DNA from: Bacteroidales bacterium
GTDB lineage: Bacteria > Bacteroidota > Bacteroidia > Bacteroidales > ML635J-15
Assembly (NCBI GenBank): GCA_028701945.1
Contig: JAQVPT010000094.1
Coordinates: forward strand, 1-11,170
Direction of reading: 5' to 3'
Length of the DNA stretch: 11,170 nt
Part shown: in pieces, positions 1 through 7,205 of the stretch
How positions within the stretch are numbered: the stretch's first letter is position 1
Layout of the letters: every line of letters begins with the position of its first letter
The notes under the pieces: generated by a model
Told to the model about the DNA's origin: nothing
Database searches by the model: none
The model's input: only the letters and a program-made list of their open reading frames with translations
Translations under genes and position numbers: made by a program

Positions 1-12
1 TCACTTTCGAAA

Positions 13-170
13 ATCCGCCAATCCGCTTTGCGAATTGTGCAAAATTTAACATATCTTTACAGTTGAAAAATTATAATTTAACAAACATATTTACAACGGC
101 TTGGCTCCGTGGGAACTCTGATAAGGTAATTTCTATTCCTTTTCCGCACTCCACATAGTCGCAACCGTTA
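13..170 (+). repeat. 158-bp direct repeat, copy A
   Basis: This stretch recurs at 605-762 with only about ten differences (roughly 93% identity by eye) and equal overall length. The similarity starts and stops sharply: the bases before 13 and after 170 do not match those around copy B. It contains a foldback at 95-169 in which AACGG pairs with CCGTT and further TTG, CT and GTGG blocks pair with bulged bases between them. No reading frame is apparent. It may be an interspersed non-coding repeat of this genome, or a recombination site of attC-like design. The duplication is certain; its nature is not. Confidence 0.85.
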
Positions 171-190
171 GCACCCATAAGTTCGTCTAA
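144..190 (+). repeat. Inverted repeat arm, left
   Basis: The reverse complement of about 521-566 matches this arm: CCGCA, ACATAGT, GTTAGCA, TAAGTTCG and CTAA occur in the same order, with small gaps. The arm covers the last part of direct repeat A and continues about 20 bp past it. A third related end, in this orientation but stopping earlier, is at 736-762. Confidence 0.65.
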
Positions 191-520
191 TTTTTAACCG
201 GTAATATCATGTCTGTTTTTAGTAAGGTTTTTCAAATGAAAAGTATGCTAAATCTGAATATGGATTCTCTTGCAACTCAAATCATGCCCAGAAAACAATA
301 CTCGCCGTAGTTTGTCATAAAATATTGCAAGTTTTGCCGACGCTTTATGTTGTTTGAAAATTTGGCACTTTGCAGGTTTTCTGAATGGATAATTCTGTGA
401 ATCCTGTTTTTATGAAAACGGAGTCTGTAAAATAAAGAGATACTATATTCTGTAAAAAATAAGAAGAAAAAGGCCTACCCGAAACGCAAATTTTTACGCC
501 AAACTACTAAAGCACTTATT

Positions 521-566
521 TAGCCGAACTTACGAAGCTGCTAACAGCAACTATGTATAATGCGGA
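521..566 (-). repeat. Inverted repeat arm, right
   Basis: Inverted counterpart of 144-190, about 330 bp away. Together with the end at 736-762 it also bounds a unit of about 225 bp (roughly 539-763) that starts with GCTAAC and ends with CCGTTA. This is the pattern expected of a small non-autonomous element or a large foldback recombination site. No transposase or integrase is present in the window. Confidence 0.6.
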
Positions 567-604
567 GTTTTGTAAGAACTTGAAAGCTTATTGCTTTTAA
601 GTCC

Positions 605-762
605 ATCCGCCAATCCGCTTTGCGAATTGTGCAAAATTTAACATACCTTTCAGTTGAAAAAATTATAATTTAACAAAAATATTTACAACGGCTTGGCTCC
701 GTAGGAACTCTGAAAAGGTGATTTCGATTCCTATTCCGCACTACACATAGTCGCAACCGTTA
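605..762 (+). repeat. 158-bp direct repeat, copy B
   Basis: Second copy of the sequence at 13-170, in the same orientation. The equivalent foldback lies at 687-761 and again runs from AACGG to CCGTT over 75 bases, with slightly weaker pairing than in copy A because the GTGG block is GTAGG. The two copies are 592 bp apart, start to start. The DNA between them (171-604) shows no start-to-stop gene on either strand. Confidence 0.85.
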
Positions 763-849
763 CCGCCAAGTGTAAAAAACGACACAGCAGACAATTTGCT
801 ACATAAAGACAGAAAAATAAAAATGATAAAATGAACAGCCAATGCACAA

Positions 850-909
850 AACAGCACATTTGCAAATCGCACAAGCCGACACACAACCAAAATTTGCAAA
901 AGAGCTGTT
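850..909 (+). repeat. Palindromic unit upstream of the methyltransferase operon
   Basis: The arms 850-867 and 892-909 are inverted complements at 16 of 18 positions, with the core TTTGCAAAT, around a loop of about 24 bases. A run of nine T begins at 932, too far from the stem for a classical terminator. The sequence from about 856 to 937 has a diverged relative in the same orientation at about 6989-7080, on the far side of the operon. It may be an interspersed palindromic repeat; a structured RNA is possible but not shown. Confidence 0.6.
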
Positions 910-970
910 TTCTTGCCCAGACTCGTATTGATTTTTTTTTAAATAATTTGCTTTTTATATGTATTTATTC

Positions 971-998
971 GCCTAAAAGTTAATATCTTTGCCTAAAA
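971..998 (+). promoter_or_regulatory. Putative operator: paired GCCTAAAA direct repeats
   Basis: Two identical octamers, GCCTAAAA, lie at 971-978 and 991-998. They are exactly 20 bp apart, close to two helical turns, and sit on either side of and against the -7 box. Paired boxes over the promoter are the arrangement expected for autoregulation by the small XRE protein encoded immediately downstream, as in restriction-modification controller (C) proteins. The repeats are seen; binding is inferred. Confidence 0.45.
984..991 (+). promoter_or_regulatory. Bacteroidetes -7 box of the methyltransferase operon
   Basis: TATCTTTG fits the phylum's -7 consensus TAnnTTTG exactly. No good TTTG element lies 19-21 bases upstream, so the promoter may be weak or activator-dependent. 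Transcription would start near 997-1000, only about ten bases before the GTG start at 1009, giving an almost leaderless message. The prediction rests on the -7 box and its position. Confidence 0.55.
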
Positions 999-1008
999 TG
1001 CAATAAAA

Positions 1009-1215
1009 GTGTCAAATAAAGAAATAAATAGAATTAAAGTTGTACTCGCAGTAAAGAAAATTAAGAACAAATGGCTCGTAGAGAAATTAAAGAAGAATCC
1101 ATCTTCAATTTCTCAATGGTGTACAAATGAAAGACAACCATCTCTGGATACTTTATTAGAAATGTCAATATTGCTTGAGATAGACATTAGAGAGTTATTA
1201 ATATCGACAAAATGA
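1009..1215 (+). CDS. Small XRE-family regulator, C-protein-like
   Basis: A 68-residue protein consisting almost only of a Cro/C1-type helix-turn-helix. Residues about 21-47 carry the HTH, with a WLVEKL helix followed by the recognition segment SSISQW, and the family-typical NERQPSLDTLLEMS stretch follows. Similar proteins commonly precede DNA methyltransferase genes in Bacteroidota and resemble controller proteins of restriction-modification systems. The start is GTG: the only nearby ATG, at 998, hits a stop two codons later. The reading frame overlaps the methyltransferase start by four bases (ATGA), which implies translational coupling. It probably binds near its own promoter, where the GCCTAAAA pair lies, to time expression of the operon. 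The role is inferred from family and position. Confidence 0.85.
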   Translation: MSNKEINRIKVVLAVKKIKNKWLVEKLKKNPSSISQWCTNERQPSLDTLLEMSILLEIDIRELLISTK

Positions 1216-2294
1216 ATTTAAATAATAGATCAACCAAAAACAGATTAAAAGCTGTAGATTTTTTCTGCGGTGGAGGAGGGATGAGTTATGGTATGCAAAA
1301 GGCAGGAATAAATGTCCTTGCTGGAATTGATTATGAAGAAAATTGCAAAGATACATATGAGGCCAACATTGGGATAGGTAAATTTATTCAAGCCGATGTG
1401 TTTGATTTAAAAGAAACAGTACTTCAAAAAACTTTAGGATTACAAAAGAATGATGATAATTTATTATTAATCGGTTGTAGTCCATGCCAATTTTGGAGTA
1501 TAATAAATACTGACAAAAAGAAATCTGAAAAATCAAAGAATCTACTTGTAGAATTCGAACGATTTGTAAAGTATTTCAATCCTGGATATGTTGTTGTAGA
1601 GAATGTTCCTGGAGTATTAAGGAAAAAGAAAGAGAGCGGATTGGAATCTTTTATTAATTGGCTTGAAATATCTGGATATAAAGTACATTTTGAAGTTCAT
1701 AATACAAATGATTATGGCGTTCCTCAAAATAGAAAGCGATTTACATTAGTAGCAAATAGAATTGGAGAAACCAAAATATTTCCCAAAAAAGAAGATAATA
1801 AGCTTGTAGTAAAAGATGTCTTAGGACAACAAAATGGTTTTAATGTTATTGTCGCAGGAACTAAAGATGAAACAGAATTTCAACACTCGTCTCCAAGAAT
1901 TTCAAATTTAACATTAAAACGAATACAAAAGGTAAAGAAAAATGGGGGAAATCGCCTTGATTTTGCCAATGATCCAGACTTACAACTCACCTGTTTTGTT
2001 GGAAGAGACAATTCATTTAAAGATACTTTTGGTCGCCTTTGGTGGGATAGACCTTCTCCTACCATAACAACTAAATTTTTCAGTGTTTCAAATGGTAGAT
2101 TTGTACACCCAGACGAAGATAGAGCTTTATCGTTAAGAGAAGGGGCTTGTTTACAATCATTTCCAAAAGATTATAAATTTATAGGTACTAGTCATTGTGC
2201 AATTGCCAGATTAATTGGAAATGCTGTTCCACCAGAATATGCAAAAAAGATTGGTCAAGCAATAATTAAAAATCATTTAAATGGCATTATTTAA
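1212..2294 (+). CDS. DNA (cytosine-5-)-methyltransferase, Dcm type
   Basis: A 360-residue enzyme that transfers a methyl group from S-adenosylmethionine to carbon 5 of cytosine in a specific DNA site. The ordered family motifs are all present: motif I DFFCGGGG (16-23), motif IV with the catalytic Cys92 in SPCQ, motif VI ENVPG (130-134), motif VIII QNRKR (172-176), the motif IX region RALSLREGACLQ (304-315), and motif X GNAVPP (336-341). Target recognition should lie at about 200-290 and cannot be read from sequence. The length is normal and nothing is broken. It overlaps the regulator by 4 nt and the following ATPase gene by 14 nt, so it belongs to one operon. In that setting it probably marks host DNA as self rather than acting as an orphan methylase. 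The enzyme class is very secure; the specificity is unknown. Confidence 0.95.
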   Translation: MNLNNRSTKNRLKAVDFFCGGGGMSYGMQKAGINVLAGIDYEENCKDTYEANIGIGKFIQADVFDLKETVLQKTLGLQKNDDNLLLIGCSPCQFWSIINTDKKKSEKSKNLLVEFERFVKYFNPGYVVVENVPGVLRKKKESGLESFINWLEISGYKVHFEVHNTNDYGVPQNRKRFTLVANRIGETKIFPKKEDNKLVVKDVLGQQNGFNVIVAGTKDETEFQHSSPRISNLTLKRIQKVKKNGGNRLDFANDPDLQLTCFVGRDNSFKDTFGRLWWDRPSPTITTKFFSVSNGRFVHPDEDRALSLREGACLQSFPKDYKFIGTSHCAIARLIGNAVPPEYAKKIGQAIIKNHLNGII

Positions 2295-5271
2295 GACAAG
2301 GGCAAGAGCTTTAGATTTACTAGGACGGCAACAGATTGCAGGAATTCCTACAGCAATTAATGAGCTTATAAAGAATGCTCATGATGCATATGCCGATAAG
2401 TTTGATATTGATTTTTTCAGAAAAGACAATCTACTTATTTTGCGAGATGATGGGCTTGGAATGACTAAAACAGAGTTTGAAACAAGATGGCTAACTATTG
2501 GAACGGAAAGCAAATTTATCAACAATAAATCATTATTACCTCCTAAAGATTCCAACAAACCTTTAAGACCAATTATGGGTGAAAAAGGAATTGGCAGATT
2601 AGCAATTGCATCAATAGGCAAGCAAGTCTTAATAATAACAAAAGCAAAACAAAGAAAAGAAGACAATAAAATTGTAGCAGTATTTATTAATTGGGAATTG
2701 TTTGAATTGCCAGGAATAAATCTGGAGGATATCATAATACCCATTAAAGAATTTGATGAAATTCCGGATCTAAGAGAATTTCGTGATTTAAAAAACGAAG
2801 TTTTAACTTCCTTATCAGATTTAAAATCTAAAGATATTATCTCAATAAAGGATTATGATAGAATTGCCAACTCGGTAATTAATTTTAATATCAATCCCAA
2901 AGAGCTTAATAGAAATCTTGTTGGTGATTTTCAAATGTCAAATGATAAAGGTGGAACATTTTTTTATATTAATCCAGTTAGCGAAACTTTAATTTTTGAT
3001 ATTGAAGGGGATAAAGAAAATAAAGAAGCTACAAAAATTGAAAAAATGTTGATTGGTTTTCATAATACAATGACACCGAATCATCCAAAGCCAGTAATTG
3101 ATATATCATTTAGAGATTATAGGGGAGATGATGCGACTTACAACAATATAATAGATAAAGAACAATTTTTCACTCCTCAAGAATTTGAAATTGCAGATCA
3201 TCATTTTGAAGGAACTTTTGATGAGTATGGACAGTTCAAGGGCAATATCAATATTTATGGAGAAAAACTATATGAAAATCATATAGTCAATTGGAATGGG
3301 AATAATTTTAAAGAAACAGATTGTGGTTCTTTTAAAATTAATTTTGTTTACATTCAGGGGGAATTAAGAAATTCAAAAGTTGATTCTCAGAATTGGGCAA
3401 TTTTAAGTAATAAGACAAATAAATTTGGGGGGCTATATATATATAAAGATAACATAAGAGTATTACCATATGGTGATGTAGATTTTGATTTTTTGCATAT
3501 TGAAAAGAATAGGACTAAAAGGGCTAGCACTTATTTCTTTTCACATCGAAGAATGTTCGGTGTAATAGAAATAAATAGTAAACATAATTTTAAACTTGTT
3601 GAAAAAGCTGGTAGAGAGGGGTTTATTGAAAACAAGGCTTTTAGAAACTTCCAAGATATCCTTAAAAATTTTGTTTTACAATTAGCATTTGATTTTTTTG
3701 ATCCAAATGCTAAAACAGTGCAATCTGAATTGTATCAAAAAAAGAAAGAAGAGTTAAGTTCGATTTACAACGCTCTAGAAAGAAGAGATAAACTTGCGAA
3801 GGGTAAAAAAGAAAAATTCCTTCAAAATTTAGATAATTTCTTTAAATATTTAACTTCAAACAAGTTTGAAGAAGAAGTAAATAATATAATTGTAGAAACT
3901 AAAAGAAACCTTAATTCAATTATCTATATCAAAGATATTGATGAAGCAAGTCAGAAGATTATTGATTATGAATTTGAAGCAAGACAAAAAATAAATGATT
4001 ATAAGAAGAATGTTGCATTATCTGGTCCTAAGGGATTTACAATTTCTAAAGGCAATAGATTAGATTATGAAACATATCTAAAAGAATTTCAATTGTTAGA
4101 ACAAAATCTTTTTAACAAAGCAAATAAAGAAATTGATAGTTTAATTGAAAATTATATTACAAAATTAAATATTGAAATAAGTAAAAGAAAACGTTTAGAA
4201 CAAGCTGTTGAATTCATTTCCGTTGAAGCAAAAAAATCAAATTCAAAAAAGAGGATTGAAACAAATGAAATCGTTACAGATGTTTCAAAGAAAATAAAAG
4301 AGTTGACATCTGATTTAATGTTAGATCTTGATAATCAAATCAGGTCAGTCAAAGACAGATTTAAAAATTTAGGAACCAATAATGTTGATGATTTTAATTT
4401 AGTTGAAGAAAGAAAATCAATGGAAGATGAAATTGACCTAATAAGTAATCGTAATACTTTTGTTATGGACAGAATTATTAGACAATTTGAAAGTTTCTAT
4501 GTTGAAAAAGATAATGATGGTCATATTATTACTAATGACCAAATATCTGATGCAATGTCAGAAGAGTTAGAAGAATTAAGAGAAAGAATACAAGCTGACA
4601 TTGAATTAAGTCAATTAGGTCTAGCTGTAGGAATTCTTCATCATGAATTTAGCAGTACAGTTCAATCCATAAGAGGAAGTATAAGAGATTTAAAAGCATG
4701 GTCAGATGTTAATCAACATCTTGATGGTGTTTATAAGAATATTAAAGTAAACTTTGAGCATTTAGATGGTTATTTAAACTTATTTACCCCATTAAATAGA
4801 AGACTAAACAGAAAGAGAGAAGATATATCTTTGATGGATATTAAAATGTTTCTTATAGATTTATTTAAATCAAGAATGGAGAGACATAATATAGAGTTTA
4901 GACACACTAAAGGATTTGCAAATCAAACAATAAATGGCTTTCGATCAACATTTTATCCAGTTTTTGTTAATTTAATTGACAATGCTATTTATTGGTTAAA
5001 ACATAGTAATGTAGAAAAAAAAATAATTAGAATGCATGCTGATGAAACTGGCGTATTTATTTCAAATAATGGTGTTGAATTACCAATTCAAGATAAAGAT
5101 AGAATTTTTGATCTAGGCTTTTCAAGAAAAAAAAATGGTAGAGGAATGGGATTAAACATAAGTAAAGAGGTTTTAAATGCTGAAAATTATAACATATCTA
5201 TTGTCTCTCCTAAAGAGGGAAGTACAGTTAGCTTTAAAATTGAACGAAATAAATCCGACGATAATGAGTAG
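2281..5271 (+). CDS. Double-GHKL ATPase: Hsp90/MORC-like N-terminus, histidine-kinase-like C-terminus
   Basis: A 996-residue protein with two ATP-binding domains of the GHKL fold. The N-terminal one has an N box ELIKNAHDAY (28-37), a G1 box DDGLGM (56-61), the segment WLTIGTESK (70-78) and a G2 box GEKGIGRLA (100-108), as in Hsp90, MutL and MORC proteins. The middle (about 480-770) is charged and largely coiled-coil-like. The C-terminus looks like a sensor kinase: a His-Glu motif in GILHHEF (784-790), an N box NLIDNA (897-902), an F-box-like IFDLGFSRK (942-950) and a G2 box GRGMGL (953-958). The usual G1 aspartate is Asn929 (NNG), which may weaken nucleotide binding there. No membrane segment or signal peptide is seen, so it is cytoplasmic. 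GHKL ATPases beside methyltransferases are known from restriction-modification-like conflict systems. It could sense or loop DNA and phosphorylate the receiver protein encoded next; that role is inferred. Confidence 0.85.
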   Translation: MALFKTRARALDLLGRQQIAGIPTAINELIKNAHDAYADKFDIDFFRKDNLLILRDDGLGMTKTEFETRWLTIGTESKFINNKSLLPPKDSNKPLRPIMGEKGIGRLAIASIGKQVLIITKAKQRKEDNKIVAVFINWELFELPGINLEDIIIPIKEFDEIPDLREFRDLKNEVLTSLSDLKSKDIISIKDYDRIANSVINFNINPKELNRNLVGDFQMSNDKGGTFFYINPVSETLIFDIEGDKENKEATKIEKMLIGFHNTMTPNHPKPVIDISFRDYRGDDATYNNIIDKEQFFTPQEFEIADHHFEGTFDEYGQFKGNINIYGEKLYENHIVNWNGNNFKETDCGSFKINFVYIQGELRNSKVDSQNWAILSNKTNKFGGLYIYKDNIRVLPYGDVDFDFLHIEKNRTKRASTYFFSHRRMFGVIEINSKHNFKLVEKAGREGFIENKAFRNFQDILKNFVLQLAFDFFDPNAKTVQSELYQKKKEELSSIYNALERRDKLAKGKKEKFLQNLDNFFKYLTSNKFEEEVNNIIVETKRNLNSIIYIKDIDEASQKIIDYEFEARQKINDYKKNVALSGPKGFTISKGNRLDYETYLKEFQLLEQNLFNKANKEIDSLIENYITKLNIEISKRKRLEQAVEFISVEAKKSNSKKRIETNEIVTDVSKKIKELTSDLMLDLDNQIRSVKDRFKNLGTNNVDDFNLVEERKSMEDEIDLISNRNTFVMDRIIRQFESFYVEKDNDGHIITNDQISDAMSEELEELRERIQADIELSQLGLAVGILHHEFSSTVQSIRGSIRDLKAWSDVNQHLDGVYKNIKVNFEHLDGYLNLFTPLNRRLNRKREDISLMDIKMFLIDLFKSRMERHNIEFRHTKGFANQTINGFRSTFYPVFVNLIDNAIYWLKHSNVEKKIIRMHADETGVFISNNGVELPIQDKDRIFDLGFSRKKNGRGMGLNISKEVLNAENYNISIVSPKEGSTVSFKIERNKSDDNE

Positions 5272-6904
5272 TGAATTTTTTAATAAATCAAAAATTATTG
5301 CTAATGATTTTTTGCAAAGTATAGTTTTTCTAGATGATAGAGCTCATTCAAAACAGGATTCTTCAAAACAGGATTCAGCTCATGATTTAGATGCAATAAA
5401 ATTATCAAATCTTTTTGCAAAAGAAAAAAAAATATGCGCTGTTTATGATCCAGAAACAATTGAAGATATTGTAAATTTTGAGGCAATTTCAAAAAAAGCA
5501 GACATTATTGTTTTGGATTGGTATATTGATATTCTAAATGAAGTTAACAAACCTTCAGATTTAGAAGAAGATGCAGAAGAAGAAGATGTTAGAGGTTTAT
5601 ATACAAAAAAAATTATATCTACACTAATTTCTCAAAATAGTACAGAATCATTAAAATTAATACTGGTTTACACTGCTGAAACCGACCTAATTGGAATTCT
5701 TAATAAAATTGGAGATTTAACTGGAAATTCAAATATTAATGAAGAAGCATGTTCGATTATAATAAATAATATTAAAATTTTAGTTAGAGCAAAAGATAAT
5801 AATTCAGATGGCGAAGACACTCGTTTTAAACATATGCCAGGCTTAGTCTCAATGATTATTCCTTATGATAAATTGCCTGATTTTTTATTAACAGAATTTA
5901 CTTTAATGACATGTGGTCTACTTTCAAATTTTGCACTACTTTCATTAACTACTTTAAGGGAAAACTCAAATAAATTATTAGGATTATTTTCAAAAGAATT
6001 AGATAGTGCTTTTTTATCACATAAGGCTTTGTTACCATATCAATCTGATGCTGAAAATTTATTAATTGAATTATTTGGAGGTTCAATTACTGATTTATTA
6101 TTATACAATAAAGTCGGTGCTTCTCTTGATAAAGAACTTGTTACAGATTGGATAGAAAAAAATATTTCAGATGAAAATTTTATTGTTACAGATAGAAACA
6201 AATTCACTCGAACAAAGGCAATGATTATTGATATATTAGAATCTGAAAATACTGATATAGGTAAACGCATATCTGATTCTTTTAATAGTAGTAATCTAAC
6301 AAATAAGCAAAAAGATAATTATGTTTTAAATGCAACAAGTTTGTTTTTATCATTAATAGACCAAGATAAAGTTGAAAAGATAAATTTTGCTTTTGCAAAA
6401 TTAACACATCATAAAAGTTTGTTTTTACCAATTAACATTGATCCTAAATTAACACTTGGTACCGTTATAAAAAGCACTAAAATTCCGACAAACACAACTC
6501 TTCCCATATACTACATTTGCATTCAGCAGAAATGTGATAGTGTAAGGATTCCGAAAAATGGTGAGAGAAAGTTTTTGTTCATTCCTTTTGATATTTCTGA
6601 AACAAAATTTGACATTTTAACGCCAGATGATATAAAACTAAAAAGAGTTAAAGATTCATTCTCTATTAGAACGATTAAATTTGTTTGCACGAATGATAGT
6701 GGGGTAATTAAAGCAGAAAAGGGAGCAGATGAAGTCTATATATTCAAACAAAAATACACTAGTGTTGAAGATGAGCAATTTGAATGGATTTTAGACCTCA
6801 AAGATTTGCATTCTCAGAGAATTGTTTCAGATTACGCTGCCAATTTATCAAGAGTTGGTTTAGATGAGTCAGAATTTTTAAGACGTTCAAATCAATTATT
6901 GTAA
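5264..6904 (+). CDS. Large receiver-domain protein, putative partner of the double ATPase
   Basis: A 546-residue protein if started at the ATG at 5264, which overlaps the ATPase stop by 8 nt like the other operon junctions. An ATG at 5177 in the same frame would add 29 residues and a 95-nt overlap and is less likely. Residues 1-180 read as a response-regulator receiver: acidic pair Asp24-Asp25, phospho-acceptor candidate Asp85 in IVLDW, Thr137 in LVYTAE, and Lys177 near the fifth strand. An acidic insertion lies at about 99-108. A helical stretch with LRENSNKLL and SHKALLPY follows, then a beta-rich C-terminus with CDSVRI and a final LSRVGLDE segment. This layout matches, from memory, a receiver family found beside GHKL ATPases and cytosine methyltransferases. 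No DNA-binding helix-turn-helix, nuclease or membrane segment is recognisable, so its output is unknown. It is very AT-rich, like the ATPase gene. Confidence 0.8.
   Translation: MSSEFFNKSKIIANDFLQSIVFLDDRAHSKQDSSKQDSAHDLDAIKLSNLFAKEKKICAVYDPETIEDIVNFEAISKKADIIVLDWYIDILNEVNKPSDLEEDAEEEDVRGLYTKKIISTLISQNSTESLKLILVYTAETDLIGILNKIGDLTGNSNINEEACSIIINNIKILVRAKDNNSDGEDTRFKHMPGLVSMIIPYDKLPDFLLTEFTLMTCGLLSNFALLSLTTLRENSNKLLGLFSKELDSAFLSHKALLPYQSDAENLLIELFGGSITDLLLYNKVGASLDKELVTDWIEKNISDENFIVTDRNKFTRTKAMIIDILESENTDIGKRISDSFNSSNLTNKQKDNYVLNATSLFLSLIDQDKVEKINFAFAKLTHHKSLFLPINIDPKLTLGTVIKSTKIPTNTTLPIYYICIQQKCDSVRIPKNGERKFLFIPFDISETKFDILTPDDIKLKRVKDSFSIRTIKFVCTNDSGVIKAEKGADEVYIFKQKYTSVEDEQFEWILDLKDLHSQRIVSDYAANLSRVGLDESEFLRRSNQLL
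5347..5376 (+). repeat. 15-bp perfect tandem duplication inside the receiver gene
   Basis: TTCAAAACAGGATTC occurs twice back to back (5347-5361, 5362-5376), encoding the peptide SKQDS twice. The unit is five whole codons, so changes in copy number keep the frame. It lies just after the acidic pair of the receiver domain, in what should be a surface loop. Confidence 0.9.
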
Positions 6905-6988
6905 ATTTATTTTAAACAAAATTTCTTTTATTGTGGCTGATTATAAAAAAACAAAGTTATATATACTTTTAGGACATGTAACACCCTT

Positions 6989-7080
6989 ACATTTGCAAGC
7001 ACATTGCCAAAGCACCATCAGATAATGCTATAACGAAAGATTTGTAAAAGAGTGCAATCTTGCCGACACTCAACTGAATT
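6989..7080 (+). repeat. Diverged copy of the upstream palindromic unit
   Basis: It shares ordered blocks with about 856-937: ACATTTGCAA, GCACA.GCC, ATTTG.AAAAGAG, CTTGCC, ACTC and TGA.TTT, in the same orientation, with an insertion of about 15 bases in the middle. The region 6905-7113 has no gene. No clear terminator for the methyltransferase operon is visible in it. Confidence 0.5.
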
Positions 7081-7113
7081 TTCAGTAGAAATTTGGGTTT
7101 TGAAAAAAACCAT

Positions 7114-7136
7114 AAAAAAAGCCCCGATATCGGAGC
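7114..7136 (-). terminator. Rho-independent terminator of the HU gene
   Basis: Read on the minus strand, GCTCCGATATCGGGGC forms a GC-rich hairpin (7136-7121, one G-U wobble) followed directly by seven T (7120-7114). On the plus strand the same hairpin carries a C-A mismatch and only a short T run, so it serves mainly the minus-strand gene. Confidence 0.8.
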
Positions 7137-7157
7137 TTTAAAAACTGTTACAGATTT

Positions 7158-7205
7158 TTATTTAACTTGACCAGATAATTCATTACCTGGTTTAAACTTC
7201 ACTAC
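7158..7205 (-). other. Out-of-frame HU C-terminal tail
   Basis: On the minus strand this stretch encodes VVKFKPGNELSGQVK followed by TAA, the normal last strand and helix of an HU protein, one base out of frame with the upstream part. The intact stop and the terminator placed just behind it argue that this is the real gene end and that the frame break is recent or artefactual. Confidence 0.8.

Noticed and set aside
248..409. Minus-strand open stretch of 53 codons between the 158-bp repeats, ending QI and stop
   Set aside because: It has no start codon and no upstream signal, other frames there are nearly as open, and I recognise no protein. Treated as non-coding repeat-associated DNA.
13..762. 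CRISPR array
   Set aside because: There are only two long repeats with a 434-bp gap and no short regularly spaced units or cas genes.
2379..2744. 121-codon minus-strand frame inside the ATPase gene
   Set aside because: It lies opposite the conserved GHKL N-terminal motifs, whose coding is unquestionable, and the translated product looks like a shadow with no domain.
5177..5263. Upstream extension of the receiver protein by 29 residues
   Set aside because: It lies fully inside the ATPase C-terminus in another frame. The ATG at 5264 gives an 8-nt overlap like the other operon junctions and places the receiver's first strand normally.
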